Positions 36,787 through 48,950 of a stretch of 64,000 nt of DNA are shown here, piece after piece. The stretch is taken from NCBI GenBank assembly GCA_932521035.1, contig OW051492.1, forward strand, positions 10,974,001-11,038,000, in the 5' to 3' direction. The translations under genes and the position numbers were made by a program. Position 1 is the stretch's first letter; the number at the start of each line of letters is the position of its first letter. Source of the stretch: Oscheius dolichura. Taxonomy: Eukaryota > Nematoda > Chromadorea > Rhabditida > Rhabditidae. Below the pieces are notes generated by a model. That model had not been told where the DNA came from. It saw only the letters and a program-made list of their open reading frames with translations, and did not search any database.

Positions 36787-37438
36787 CTCTTTTTCGAAAT
36801 ATTTTGGCTCATATGGTAGCCAAGAATCTTTAACACCAGTGTCCCTAGGGAAACAACCAGCTGGACAGGACTTCTATCCAATGGTTGAATCCAAGAGCTG
36901 CCCGGCCCTCCAAGGAGGTGTAGAACTGTTTCTTCCGGTCCAGGGAGATCTCTGAAAAGAAATTTGACAAGATTGTGGTCCTAAACGGAAAAAACGCTCT
37001 GAAAATATGTCTCAAGAACCGGGAAGTCCAACATTTTGGGCAGAAAAATTAGATGAATGGGATTATAGTCCATTTCCAACGGATATTTCACGGATTCAAA
37101 TTTGGCGCGCGTCACCGCTATGGAACCAGGTTTGAAAACTTACTGGTCCTGTAGTGGAGAGGGGTTTTCCAAGGAACGAAAAAAAACGGAAGTACGGGGT
37201 GCTCGTCGAGGACGTGTGAACTTGGGTCCGCTTCCGGTCGTCTGTCTGTCCCCCTGGTCTAAAACCTCCCGGATTATTCTCATTTCTTCTCTCCCCCACA
37301 AAGTGTCTCAACTCGACCAAAAACGTCAAAAGACGTAGCGGCGAGAGAGAGAAAGAGAGAGTTCACATTGTACTTTCCCCCCCTCCTTGCCTCCTTTTGA
37401 TCTCCCGGGGATTAGACGCCTTCGGCCTGGAGCGCCGG
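36787..37438. other. Intergenic region upstream of ATPase 2
   Basis: It contains one half of an inverted-repeat element (about 37062-37150, AGTCCATTTCCAACGGATAT) whose full form is at 45050-45180, and a GA-rich tract at about 37341-37361. No gene was seen. Confidence 0.5.
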
Positions 37439-37446
37439 TATAAATA
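37439..37446 (+). promoter_or_regulatory. TATA box of the second ATPase gene
   Basis: TATAAATA in a GC-richer setting, about 64 bp before the ATG at 37510. This spacing suits a short 5' leader. Inferred from position and sequence only. Confidence 0.55.
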
Positions 37447-37509
37447 CGCCTACCATCGGCAGGTCACCTCACTCTTGGCAGTCACTTCCCCCCGGCTTCT
37501 ACCGTAATC

Positions 37510-40500
37510 ATGGGTATAGCTATATTTCCTCCCTTTAATTTAAAATGCCTTTTAGGTCTCCTTATGATGATTATGAGATGGTTCAAAACCAATAAGAAGA
37601 AGGGAAAGGACGCCGACTCACAGAGCTTGGACTCTGTTCACGTCCATGCTAAACAGGACTTGGCACAGTGAGTTTGGGTTACTGTAACCAAATTCTAATT
37701 TTTCTAGTTCGTTCGATGAGCACCTGCTGGACTTCAATGGCCTTTCAAAACGGTTCAATTTGTCCCACATCGATGAAAATGACATCAAACGGACTGGAGG
37801 ACTGAGTACCGACGTGGCCGCCCAAAAATTGGAGGTAAATAGAAGTTAAGGCGTCTAAAATACAGTAATCCCTGCTAGATACAGTTTTAGAGAAAAAAAT
37901 CTAAAAAATACAGTATATGCAGTATCTGGGCCCGTCAGAAGAGCGCGCGCTAAATAGGGCGCCGTAACCGCGCCCCAATCTCATAGCGGGCCTAAACTCG
38001 ATTTCCTTCAATTTTCACCGTTTCTTCTAGTTTTTCCCCTATTTTTTTACATTTACCGTAATCTAGACGCTGTTACCATCAGTTTTTTTAGTGAAGAATA
38101 AGAATAATGATGAATTTTACAGTTCAAAAGAGCCGTTTACATTAGAGCAGGCTTACTGATGGCGCGTTTCGAGCCCATATAATATCTGTACTTTTCAGCA
38201 AGACGGTCGAAATGCCCTGGATCCCCCCAAGATCATCAGCAACTGGATGCTCTTCGCCCGCCAATTCAACAATCTCCTCTGGTTCCTGATGTTCGGTGCC
38301 GCTGCCCTCTGTTTCGTCTCCTACGGCTATGACCCCAGCCAGGCTATCAACCTCTACGTCGGTCTCTTCATCGTCGTCATTGTCTTCCTCATGTGTGTCA
38401 TCTCCTTCATCGAGGAGAAGAAGGGAATTGAAGTGAAAATCGCCGTTTTCTGCTAAAAAACGGAGGTTTCAGGTGGTTCGCGCTTTCAGCAGCTTGATGC
38501 CTACTTCTTGTAATGTTATCCGAAATGGGAAGGAGGACGTGATTAATCCGGAGGAACTCGTCGTTGGAGACATCGTCGTCGTGAGGAATGGAAGCAAAGT
38601 TCCCGCTGATATCCGCGTCATCGTGAGTTTTTCCCTTCTAACCCTCTAAACCCGCCAAGGGTTTCTGACTTTTTGAGAGCCATAGCTAGATAGTTAGACA
38701 GCTCGAGAGCCACAGTTAGACAGGTGGGCAGCGAAACGCGCCACAATTAGACAGCTAAACAGCCAAAAATCCCTCCCCCCTAAAAATCTGGAATTTCCAG
38801 TCCTGTACCAACTTCTACCTGGAAACTTCCTCCCTGACCGGAGAGCCCGAGCCATTTGAATACCACGGCAATGCCGCCAAGGAAAGCGAATCCATTTTCG
38901 ACTCCTACAATATCGGATTCAACGGCTCGTTCTGTGTCGACGGCGAGGGATACGGTGTCGTCATCCGGACTGGAAACAAGACGGTCATAGGGCAGATCGC
39001 CTCGTTAACCACCGGGCAGACTGAAGTCAAGTGCAAATTCGAGGTATTTCCCGCCATTTTCCCCGGGAAATAAGGATTTTAGACCGAAATTGAGCGATTC
39101 GTCCGTTTCATTACTGTAATGGCCCTGACCATGGCTACTGCTCTCTTGGGCGCTGGTTTGGTCATTACCCACGGGCACGACGTGGTCCGACTCTTCGTTA
39201 CCGGCTTCTTGATGGTCGTCATTGCCAATGTTCCCCAAGGTGAGCCACTTTTAGACAGCTAGACAGCCACAGTTACTCATTTCGAACTTTACTATATCTG
39301 CGCGCCAATGCAAACTCTCGTATACAGCGGGCGACGTGCGAAATTTGCTGAACCAAATTGAAACTGTGCATTTTTCTCAAGTTTTTGACATTTTTATAAT
39401 GTTTGAAGTAGTTATGCGTAATCAGCATAACATTCTGAACATTTTGAAGGCGATTGTATTAAATTTACGGAATTTCAGGTCTCCCGGCTACCGTAACTAC
39501 GGAGTTGACGATTATCGCCCGTCGAATGGCCAGTAAGAATGTCTTCTTGAAGAAGTTGGAAAAGATTGACTCCATCGGAGCGACGACCCTGATCGCCAGT
39601 GACAAGACGGGCACTTTGACGAAGAACTGTATGACGGTGACAGACATCTGGTACAATAACACCTACCTCAGCGGTAAGCTCGTCTTCTCGAAGGGGGTAA
39701 ACAACCTGCCCAGGGGGTCTGCCACCTTTTCACCGACTTTAAAAACGATTAACGTGGATAGAATAGCAATACTTTCCCTTTCCAGCGAGACCCGAGAATC
39801 AGGGAAGAACAACGAGGAAGAGACGGCAGGATGTGACCAGCCCGACGGAATGGTACGAGGCTCCGTTGAGCGATATCCTCAACGTCTTGTGTATCTGCAA
39901 CAAGGCCCGATTGGAACAGACCGAGAAGAAGAAAATGTTCAGAGAGTAGGGGACCGCTTTTTGGACCAAAAAATGGGAAGAAAATTTAGGGATTCGGAAT
40001 TGGACATGACTGTGAACCGTCTCCCAGCTGCCAAGGAGCTCTCCATCGCTGGAACCCCCTCGGAAGTCGCCCTGTTGAGATACGCCGCCGGGATGGTCCC
40101 AGTTGAAGAGATCAGGAACAGTTTCAAGGTCTAATCTTTCCCAGTTCTAGAGGATACTGTATCTTTAGGTCGTCTTTGAGATCCCCTTCAATTCCGTCAG
40201 AAAATGGCACATGATCATCGTGAGGAAGAAGTCAACAAGACACGATGACGAGAAGAGCGCCAAGGAAAATGAAGTAAGCTGGATTACCGTAGTAATTGTT
40301 GCCGAGCCGGATAAACCGACTTGGCTTTCCAAAAATTGCCCAGTCCTCCTTTCGGAGTCCAGAACGCACCTCCAATCTTTTTTGAGCTTGAAAAAGCTGC
40401 CGCATTGGCAGCGAGGGCGTGGTCATTGCCGGGAGGTGCCGATATTTTACGGGTGCGGCGGCGCCGGCTCCCAAGCCAAATTGGACCATTCCAGGGGAAT

Positions 40501-42876
40501 CAGAGCTCCCGAATCCGAATTTTTTGCTTGTTTTATATGAAATATGAAGAAATCATCCTATTTTTCAGGGAGACGAGTTCGAGTACACGATGATGGTCAA
40601 AGGAGCACCGGAAGTCCTGATTGAGAACTGTAGCCACATGGCCCGGGACAAGGAGCTGATCGACATTAACCAGAAGAGAAAGGAGGACTTCCAGGTTATT
40701 CTTCCTAATTTTTAGCTCAATTTTATCGAATTATAGGAGGCCTACGACAATTTCGGAGACGAAGGCTGCCGTGTAATTGGAATGGCCTGTAAGAAATTCC
40801 GGGCCCCGGCAAATCTCAAGTTCGACATGAAGGAAATGACGAATGTACCGATGGACGACTGGACCTTCTTGGGAATGGCTTCGATTATGGATCCTCCCAG
40901 GTATTTTCCCATTGTTATCGAAAATAAGGGGAAATATTCCAGAGACACGACCGCCTCTGCCATCCAGGCTTGTAAAGAAGCCGGAATCAAGGTCTACATG
41001 GTCACGGGAGATCACAAATCGACCGCCACGGCAATCGCCAAGCAGATTGGAATGATCGACGCTGAGAAGACCATCAGCACCGGGAAGGACCGGTTGACAC
41101 ACTCACAGAGGTCCGAGAGCGATTGGGCCGTGATTACTGGACCGGAATTGGGAGCTCTGAGCACGAAACAATGGGACACTCTGCTTCTACATCGATGCAT
41201 CGTCTTTGCCAGGTAAGAAAAGGGGATTTTAGGGTAAATGACGGCTTGTAAACAACGGGCAGGTCAAAATACCCTCCTTTCCCGAAAATTTTTGGCCTTT
41301 TAAAGATCCGTAGAGCTATTTTACTGGTTTATTTTCAGAACCACGCCAGAACACAAGCTCCGGATCGTCACAGAATGTCAGAAGAGAGGAGAAGTGGTTA
41401 CGGTAACCGGCGACGGAGTCAACGACTCGCCCGCCCTGAAGAAAGCCGACGTCGGAGTCGCGATGGGAATAGCCGGCAGCGACGTGGCCAAGCAGGCCGC
41501 CGATGTCATCCTCCTCGACGATAACTTCGCCTCGATCGTGGCGGGAATCATGGAGGGCCGGCTGCTCTTCGACAATTTGAGGAAGACCATCGCCTACACC
41601 ATGACCCACATGTGGCCCGAGCTCGTTCCCATCATGTTGAACTTCTTCTGTGGTTTCCCGTTGGGATTGACTCCTGTCCAGATCTTGTCTATTGATTTGA
41701 TCACTGACATTCCTCCCGCCGTCTCCCTGGCTTATGAAGGACCAGAAGAGGATATAATGAACCAGCCCCCGAGGAAGATCACCACCCATCTTGTTACCAA
41801 GGGTCTTCTTGTCTATTCCTACATGTTCATGTCGATGTTCATCAATATTGGAGGCATCGTTGCCTATCTCTACACCTGGTGGTGAGTACCGTTTTCCGGC
41901 ACCCGTAACGTCTCGGCAGCACGCGGCAAAGGCGCCGCGCTCCATAGCCGCCAGCCGAGATTTTACGGGTGCGGCGGCGGCCATTCTGAACTAATCCCGC
42001 CCTTTTAGGCACAATGGCATCTCTCCCACGGAGCTAGCCTTCACCTCCGAGAAGTATTTCAAACTGGGAGCTATCAACTACACCCGTTCCGATGGCGTCA
42101 TCCTGGATGAGGAGACCCAAGTCTACATGGCTGCCCAGGCGGCTGCTGCCTTCCATATCACCGTCGTCATGTCTCAGGCCTGGCATCTTTGGATGTGTTT
42201 GACTCGTCGCGTGTCGATCTTCAAGCACGGAGTCAACAATATTGTGAGTTTTGATGACGAAAAGAGAAAGGAGTACGGTAGAGAGAGAGAGAGAGAGAGA
42301 GAGTAACCAATGTTCTTTGTCAGCAAAAGTTTCGTCAACAAAGATCCTTTCCTCTTTGCAAGGGGAGAAGTGGCTGGGCGGATTAGACTCCTCTAGTCTT
42401 TCAGTCGAAAAGCGTACTCTGTACGTTTTCAGCACGAAAGAATCGTCTAGAAATTGGGGTCTAATCTTCTTGGAACCCAAAGAACGCCCGGAAGATTGCA
42501 AATTAGCCCGTAATTTGTAATTTCCGTTGGATTTTAGTCATTTTATTGAATGTTGATCTCTTTTCTTCATTTTTTAGCATTTTTAATGGGGTTTTCAATA
42601 TAAAATGGGAAAAATAAGGTTCTAAACAGTAATTTCCGTTCTATTTTACCCCAAAAACTCTTCCAGGTTGCCGTCTTCGCCGTGATAATTGATGTCCTGC
42701 TGATCTTCTTCTTCACCTTCACCCCCGGCGTCAAGTATGTCTTCGGCTCCGAGCCGCCTCCATGGAGAGCCTTCATCGTGCCCCAGGTCGTCGGTATCTG
42801 TATGTGGATCTTCAACGAGATCCGAAAATGGATGATCCGTAACGATATCGAGGCCGTCAAAATCGTCAAATGGTAA
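37510..42876 (+). CDS. P2C-type ATPase alpha subunit (Na,K-ATPase-like), tandem copy 2
   Basis: Seventeen exons (37510-37513, 37556-37667, 37708-37834, 38199-38432, 38473-38622, 38801-39043, 39083-39239, 39479-39673, 39786-39945, 39990-40128, 40169-40273, 40569-40694, 40737-40900, 40943-41212, 41339-41881, 42009-42243, 42667-42876) close in phase, giving 1057 aa. Motifs: TGEPEP, DKTGT with Asp384, [13 protein letters not shown] and [11 protein letters not shown]. Like copy 1 it has VPQGLP in M4 (Gln342) and YTMTHMWPE in M5. Relative to copy 1 it lacks the intron after YDPS, has an extra intron between VPADIRVI and SCTNF, and has an extra intron within the M7-M8 region that holds a small GC-rich inverted repeat. 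The lysine-rich N-terminus (FKTNKKKGKD) fits a P2C pump. AATAAA lies at 42937-42942. It is in the same orientation as copy 1 and likely duplicated from it. Confidence 0.93.
39285..39478 (+). repeat. GCGCGCCA-family repeat in ATPase 2 intron
   Basis: It contains CGCGCCAATGCAAACTCTCGT and TTATGCGTAATCAGCATAAC. It sits in the intron orthologous in position to the copy at 32160-32345. Confidence 0.75.
41893..41974. repeat. Short GC-rich inverted repeat related to the MITE
   Basis: Arms CACCCGTAACGTCTCGGCA and GCCGAGATTTTACGGGTGC surround a 40-bp GC-rich core. It lies in the 127-bp intron that splits the TGG codon between exons 15 and 16 of the second ATPase. A half copy lies near 40425-40475. 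Confidence 0.7.
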
Positions 42877-42973
42877 CCGCGCCCCATCTCAGCCCGTTTT
42901 CTCAGTATTCGCTACAAACTTAGACATTTCTCATTGAATAAAAGCTTTTCTCTTTAAAATCTCTTTATAATCT

Positions 42974-45645
42974 TTAAAAACAACGACTATTCCGGACCAT
43001 TTCATAAAAAAAGTCGTCTTTTTGAAAGGCTTCCAGTAGGCTGAAGAGTTCCATGTCTTCCCGGAAGCGGAGAACCTCCAGCAGGACGGTACCGTGGAGT
43101 CCCATCAGTTCTCCGAGTCGCTGGGCATACATTGGGATATGTTGGGACCTGGAATTGAGGAATTGGGGCAGGCTATACCGTATTTTTCAGAAGAAACGAG
43201 TGCCAAGACCTTCCTTCCCCAAGAACGCACCTTGAGGAGGCTTCAAATTTGAATCTCCCGCTCCTAGGAGCTTCTACCGGGTGGAAGATGGTTTTAAAAG
43301 GGTTACGGTACCCAGAATATATATTGGGAAAAGTAAAAGGCCTCCAAAAATATGTAAATCCCGAAAAATGGCAAAAAATGACCAACAAACCTGTAAAATA
43401 GGTGCAACTCCTCAAAAATCTTGCTCCTAATATGTTTTGCCAATTTATCTACACTATCATTACTTTTTTCAAAATCTAGAAATAGAAAATTATTATATGG
43501 GTAAAAAAATGGGATCTTACTTTGATTCCAGAGCATTAGAGCCATCAGGGCGGCGTATTCCTCGTCCATTATCTGCATATCATTCATGGAGTGGAGGACT
43601 CTTTGCCGGGGCTTGCTCATACATTGATTTAGGAGTCTAGAAAGGGGGATTACTGTAGTTTAAAGGAGGGAAATACAAAAGAGGGTTGCCTCCACACGGG
43701 ATTGAACCGTGGACCTTCTGTTTACGAGACAGACGCTCTGCCACTGAGCTATAGAGGCTTGGAATCAGGGTTATTAGGCCATTTTCAGTTGGGGATTGAC
43801 ACTTTTCGGGGGGAGAGGATTTATTGACCTAGCTGGATGGATTAAAGACAAAAATGGGGGGAAAGGGGGAAAATGACAGTCGTCAGCCTCTATAGCTCAG
43901 TGGCAGAGCGTTGGTCTTGTAAACCAAAGGTCCGTGGTTCAATCCCGCGTGGAGGCAACTCTTTTTGTACCATTACAGAAACTCTAGTCCCTAGAACCCA
44001 GAAAATCCGGTTCGGTTCTCGATAGTTTCCTGCACCCGTAAAGTCTCGGCAAGACAAAGCTATAAACGCGTCATAGTTTTGTAACAGTTTTGAATAAAGA
44101 TGATCCTCCTGCCGAGACTTTACGGGTGCAGAGGATCGGACTAGCCGAAATCCCCCTCTGCTTACTTTTGTAGTTCAATTTTGACGCTAGCTGGATCCCG
44201 CGTCGTCTGCAGGTCACAGAACCACTCGTCTCCTCTATTTATATCGAAATACGTCGTTTCCGATATCATTATTCTGTAAAGATTACTGTATTCCCCTCTA
44301 AAAAAGTCTCCCACATTTGGTGATAGTGTTCCTTGTCAATTTTCTTAAAAGTATGGTAGCTATTGTCCATTCCCCAAAGGAGAACCATAAAAGACTGGAA
44401 GAGGTCCCACTAAATTTTTATTATATTATTTTTTTCTTACTGTAGACTATTTACCTTATCATCGGGGGTTAGATTATTAAATTCCTCAAAAGTCGCCGAA
44501 ACAAAGTCCCAAATAGCCGGCATATGGGCTTTATAATAGGCGGAGAGCTTGGAATTCGTCCCATGGGCATAACCCTACAATTTTAGACCTTTAAAATAAA
44601 AAATTCGGAGAGATTACGGTAAGAGGACCATAGGTATTCATCTTAGAAGTGAAAGACGGGTCCATACTCAGCTCTGTGGCTCTCCGTTTGGAACAGAGCT
44701 GTCTAAATCGGATTTAATTTGTAGAAATAGAGGAAAACTGACTTATAATTGGTAAATATCTTCTGGAGCAATTTTGGCTCCTCTAGAATTTCTTCCTTGA
44801 TGAAGGGACGGTTTAGATGGCCGGGTGAGATCGGCGAAGTGGCTGCTGACTGAAAAGGGAAGGCTTTATGGACTAATGATGGAATTTGAAGAGAGTAACA
44901 ACAACATTTCGGGATTGAAGTGGTGTTTAGCCCCCATTATGTTCAAAAATCCTGTTGTAGACACCCAATATTCCATATTTTCCCTAGAAAGAGTTCTGGA
45001 TTCCCAGTTTTGGGGGTCCTGAGCTTATCAGACCACTGCTAGGTCCCAAAGCTACTATATTGTCCATTTCCAACGACAAACCTCTCCGCTACGGGACCAG
45101 AAAGCTTTCAAACCTGGTCCCGTAGCGGAGACGCGCCGTCAAATTTTAATCCATGGAATATCCGTTGGAAATGGACTATATTAAAACTCTATAGCTTTTT
45201 TGTAAAGAATCTTACCTTTGAGGTGCTGGCAACCGCCGAAAGTGGCTCGGGGTCCTTGATTTTCGGAATAATTGGGTCTCGCTTTCCCTGCACCACTGGA
45301 AATTTCCCAATTTTTTAAAAGTATAACCAAAAACTGACTTTCTTTCTTCATTCCCATCTGGAAGCACTTCTGGAATCGGCACTTCCTACACATACAACGG
45401 ACACTCTTGTCAATTTCACACACATCGGGGCCATAACGGCAGATGTACCGCTTCCCGGAGACAACGGACCGCCGGAAGAAGGCGGCGCAGGCTCGACAGG
45501 ATTCGATCCCAAAATGTGTTCCGTCACTTTTATCAGCGCAGACGAGACATGTCTTTTCATCCCTGGAAGAACAAAGGTCGGGAAATTAATTGAGGGCGTA
45601 CGTCATCAGCGGAAGGTCGGAAGTACTTGGTTCGTCCTCGTGCAT
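42974..45645 (-). CDS. Nuclear hormone receptor 1 (nematode supplementary type)
   Basis: Eleven exons (45602-45645, 45339-45562, 45216-45295, 44743-44849, 44618-44702, 44455-44574, 44315-44409, 44166-44273, 43521-43636, 43391-43475, 42974-43148) close in phase, giving 412 aa. After a short acidic N-terminus comes a two-zinc-finger DNA-binding domain: CLVCADKSDG, P-box CRACAAFFRR and CRKCRFQKCFQMGM. The C-terminal ligand-binding domain has the typical helical core (FEEFNNLTPDDKWDLFQSFM, EEYAALMALMLWNQN) and a last helix LEVLRFREDMELFSLLEAF. The role is a nuclear, sequence-specific transcription factor with unknown ligand. The 43637-44165 intron contains a tRNA-Thr pair and a MITE. Wherever both genes were resolved, intron phases match those of receptor 2 at 55996-58091. 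The 41-bp intron at 44274-44314 is inferred from that match. Confidence 0.9.
43688..43758 (-). tRNA. tRNA-Thr (anticodon CGT), cluster C
   Basis: Reverse complement of the CGT genes in clusters A and B. The whole cluster is inverted and lies in an intron of nuclear hormone receptor 1, on the same strand as the receptor. Confidence 0.93.
43886..43956 (+). tRNA. tRNA-Thr (anticodon TGT), cluster C
   Basis: Fully paired anticodon stem TTGGT/ACCAA with loop CTTGTAA. It is head-to-head with the CGT gene, with the same 127-bp spacer in inverted orientation. Confidence 0.93.
44023..44142. mobile_element. MITE, copy c
   Basis: Arms CTGCACCCGTAAAGTCTCGGC and their complement flank a core with TTTTGAATAAAGATGATCC. 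It is inside an intron of nuclear hormone receptor 1, 66 bp after the tRNA. Confidence 0.85.
45050..45182. repeat. Inverted-repeat element with TATAGTCCATTTCCAACG ends
   Basis: Outer ends (TATTGTCCATTTCCAACGAC and its complement GTTGGAAATGGACTATA) enclose an inner hairpin, CTCCGCTACGGGACCAG versus CTGGTCCCGTAGCGGAG. A related half element lies near 37062-37150. It sits in an intron of receptor 1. Confidence 0.75.
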
Positions 45646-45892
45646 GAGGGAATTTTAACGGATTTGGCGGGCTATTTCCAGGGAATTGCAAGAATAACCA
45701 GAGAAATATATACAATCACGCTGAAATTAACATTATTAGACAGGGGAAAAGTGCGGGAAAGGGTGGGGAAATGAGATAATTGGAAAGAACGGGCAGACAT
45801 CGGCACCACGAATAAGAAAGTAGGGAGAAACACGCGTCGCCTTATGAAAAATTCACTTGGAACGGAAATTAGACTAGAAATTACATCGTTAT

Positions 45893-46270
45893 TTGATCTT
45901 TGCGGTTTTAAAAAGGTACAGAATCAAATTTGGTATCGTAATCCCGACAAGAAGCGCGCCCCGTGGAGAGGGGATCCGTAAGCGCGCGCCCATAACCAGC
46001 TCCGTCTAACTTCCCGTAAAAACGGAATTTTCACCATTTTTAGTGTTTTTTTCTTCATTTTTATGATGTTCACAGTGTGAAGACGATACAGAATTGAATT
46101 TGGTATCGTACTCTCTAAAACAGAAGTGCGCCCCATCAAGTGCGAGAGGTTCCGTAAGGGCGCGCCAATAACCAAGCTCCATCTAACTTCCTCGAAAATC
46201 GGTATTTTCACTATTTTTTAATGATTTTTTGTTTGTTTCTATGTTGTTCACAATGTAAAGATTACTGTAA
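45893..46270 (+). repeat. Direct repeat of a ~190-bp unit, two copies
   Basis: The two units share AATTTGGTATCGTA, GCGCCCC, TCCGTAAG-GCGCGCC, CTAACTTCC, TTTTCAC-ATTTTT and a final TTCACA-TGT-AAGA block. Single diverged relatives are seen near 35855-35975 and 37950-38060. Confidence 0.65.
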
Positions 46271-47284
46271 GAAAGAAAAACTGAAAAAAAGGTCCAGAGA
46301 TGATGACAAATGGAGGCAAGTTCCGTAGACTGTCCCCTTCCTAACTTGTGCCCATGTTTACCGTATTTTCGTCACTTTCACCGTAAAGTCATCAAATTCC
46401 CAGTGTAGAACAGAAAAAATGTGACAAACTGTTTCCGAAATGTATTTGCAATATGGTTACTGGTTGACTCTGAACAAGTCTGTAGACTTCGGTGTTCTTG
46501 GTCCGCGGACTGTTTGTTTGCTCTCTGGCTCACAAGGGGGACAGGACTACCGGTTCGGGACAGAGTTAAACAATTCACACATGCATTGAATAGAAAGAGC
46601 GGAGAAAAGTTATTTTGCTTAGGTAGAAGAGAATCTTATTTATGAGGAAGGAAAGGTTAATGACCCGCCAGGAGAGGGGGAGGAACGGCCAAACAAGGAA
46701 AAAGAGAGCGGGATTAGGTTGATTTGAATGGAAATAATAAGCCGGGGGAATGTCAGGAAGTCATTGGCCAATGGTCATGGTGGACACAGCGTAAAATTCT
46801 GATTTTTTTCATTGAAATAGGCTAAAAACTAGACAACGAACCGTGGAGAGGCAGCGGCTGTCTAACTGTGGCTTCTAGAATCGGAAAATACAGGGTAAAT
46901 AGTCTGATAAGGTCAAAACCGGTCTATTATCTGAGAAAAGGGGCAGATGAGGTATATTTCTGGGTTTTTGGCTGGCCTAGGCGGAATATTAGGTACTGGA
47001 AGCCAAAAATAGCCCACTGGCTGTGTACCTGTGGCTCTCGCGGAAGTAGAACTGAAAAATTGGCTGTTTACGACCGAGAACACTCTGAAACCTGGTCAGA
47101 ATTTCTATGAAAAATGGCCGAAATGTGGTCGATTACCTGATCATCCCCCGTTTTCCCCAATTTGGTCAAAGAACAACTGGGAGGGGGCTACGCCTTGTGA
47201 CCCAGGGTTGACGGCGGCGGCGACCAAACCGTCTGCCTCTCCCCGTGTTCGGCTATTTGTCATCATTAGGGAGGAATGGAAAGT

Positions 47285-47326
<42 letters not shown>
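47285..47326 (+). repeat. Run of 42 G
   Basis: An uninterrupted guanine tract. Such tracts can form G-quadruplexes and are hard to sequence exactly, so the true length is uncertain. Confidence 0.9.
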
Positions 47327-47327
<1 letters not shown>

Positions 47328-48724
47328 AGAGAATATGAGGGATTCTGGATGGAAATAGCCTGGAAAATTAAAAGAATAAGAGAATAAAAGTCACGGAGGA
47401 TGATTGAATGATGATCTTCTGGTCTTTTCCCTCCCTTTCTGATAAGGCGGAAAATTGGAAAACGAATGAATGGAACAGGAGAGATAATAAGGGAAATCCG
47501 CTCCTATTCGGAGGCACTAGACCACGTGAACCGTCCAAGAAAACAGCCGAGACAACCCAGTCAACCAACGGTTTTGGTTGAAATGAAGCAAATCACCGAT
47601 AATTGAAGTAGTCGGGGGGAGGAAGAAGGAAAAGAAGAGGAAAAGAGGGAAAACCGTGGGAAGGACGGAAAGAGGAGATAAAAGGGGGTCAAAGTACGGA
47701 AACGGTCCTTATCAGAAAAAAGTTCCCGATAATTATATAATAGTCGAGATAAAGGGGAGATCTCGTCTTTAGCGTTTTTAGCGGTCAAAAATGGGTATTT
47801 TTAGCTGTTTATCGAGGATTTTTTAGGAGAAATTGGCGAGATACCATCTATTTTAGGGGAAAACAAGGAATTTGAACGGATTTGTGGATTTTCAGGCAGT
47901 TTTTGGCTCAGCTTTTGATTAATTCTGATTGATAAGACAGTAGAAAAGGAGAATGGAGCAAAAAATGACCAAAGCGGGGGAAATTTGACTGATTTTAGAG
48001 GATTTGGGCGGAAAACAAGCGCGACTTTATTGAAATTAACGAAATTGGTGGGATTTTAAGGTTTTTCGGGCAGTTTTAGACCTTATTTTTGCTATTTTTG
48101 AGTGAGAAGACAGTAGAAAAAAAGAATGAATGAGAAAATGGGAAATAAAGAGGATATTTTCCCGATTTTAGAGGAGTTTTTCAAGGAAACGCTTGAGATA
48201 CGGTCCTTTTTATGAAAAATAATGAATTTAGGTGGATTTTAATATTTTTAGGGCAGTTTTTATTCTTTTTTTTGTTCATTTCCGAATGATAAGACTGCCA
48301 GAAAGAAGATCTAATGCGAAAATAGCGGAAAAATTTGCGAAAAACGGGAAGATCGAACCATTTCCGATCATTTTTCGCCCATGGCGGCTATTACAGCTCT
48401 CGGGCGCATTTCAACATCAATTTGATAAGAACAAATGGTGTAGGATATTGTATTTTTTTGTGTAAACGTCGTGGATTCAGTGAGAAATATCGAAAAGTGT
48501 CTAGGAAGAAGGAAAAATCAAGGAGATCGGAAAACGTGGGTCCTCCAGCGGTACCAGGCCGGCTTGCTTGTTGTTTTTCCCTTTCTTCCGGTGGTTCTAC
48601 TTCTTATCCGCAGTACGGAGCTAAGCGGAAGAAAAAATCCGCTAATCTATGGATTTGTTTTGGATTTTTGAGTACAAAGTGCAGGCTGTGAACATGATCA
48701 ATGGAGGGAAGTCTAGGGGAAGAA

Positions 48725-48950
48725 GAAGCGTCATTTTTAGCTTATTACTGTACAATAGTTTCTTGAAATTTACTTCATCTTGTTCAAAATGTTCCCTTGA
48801 TTTTGAATATCTAATTTAAAAATTAGAAAAATGTTAAATTTTGGAGAAAAATGCATAATTTCAATTTGGTTCGAATTTCGTCCAACGCGCGTAAACAGCG
48901 GATGCCCCCGCGGTTACAGTAAGCCAGAATGCGGGAGTATTGTATTTTTA
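48725..48950 (-). repeat. GCGCGCCA-family repeat, inverted copy
   Basis: It shows the AT-rich part first (TGAATATCTAATTTAAAAATTAG) and then TCCAACGCGCGTAAACAGCGG. It is in inverted order relative to most copies and diverged. Confidence 0.5.

Noticed and set aside
41316..41984. 222-codon minus-strand open frame
   Set aside because: Same shadow effect opposite the second ATPase gene, repeating most of the frame seen at 34668-35753.
45274..45423. Reading through the receptor 1 donor at 45339 to extend exon 2
   Set aside because: The read-through meets non-receptor sequence. The splice to 45295 matches the same junction in receptor 2.
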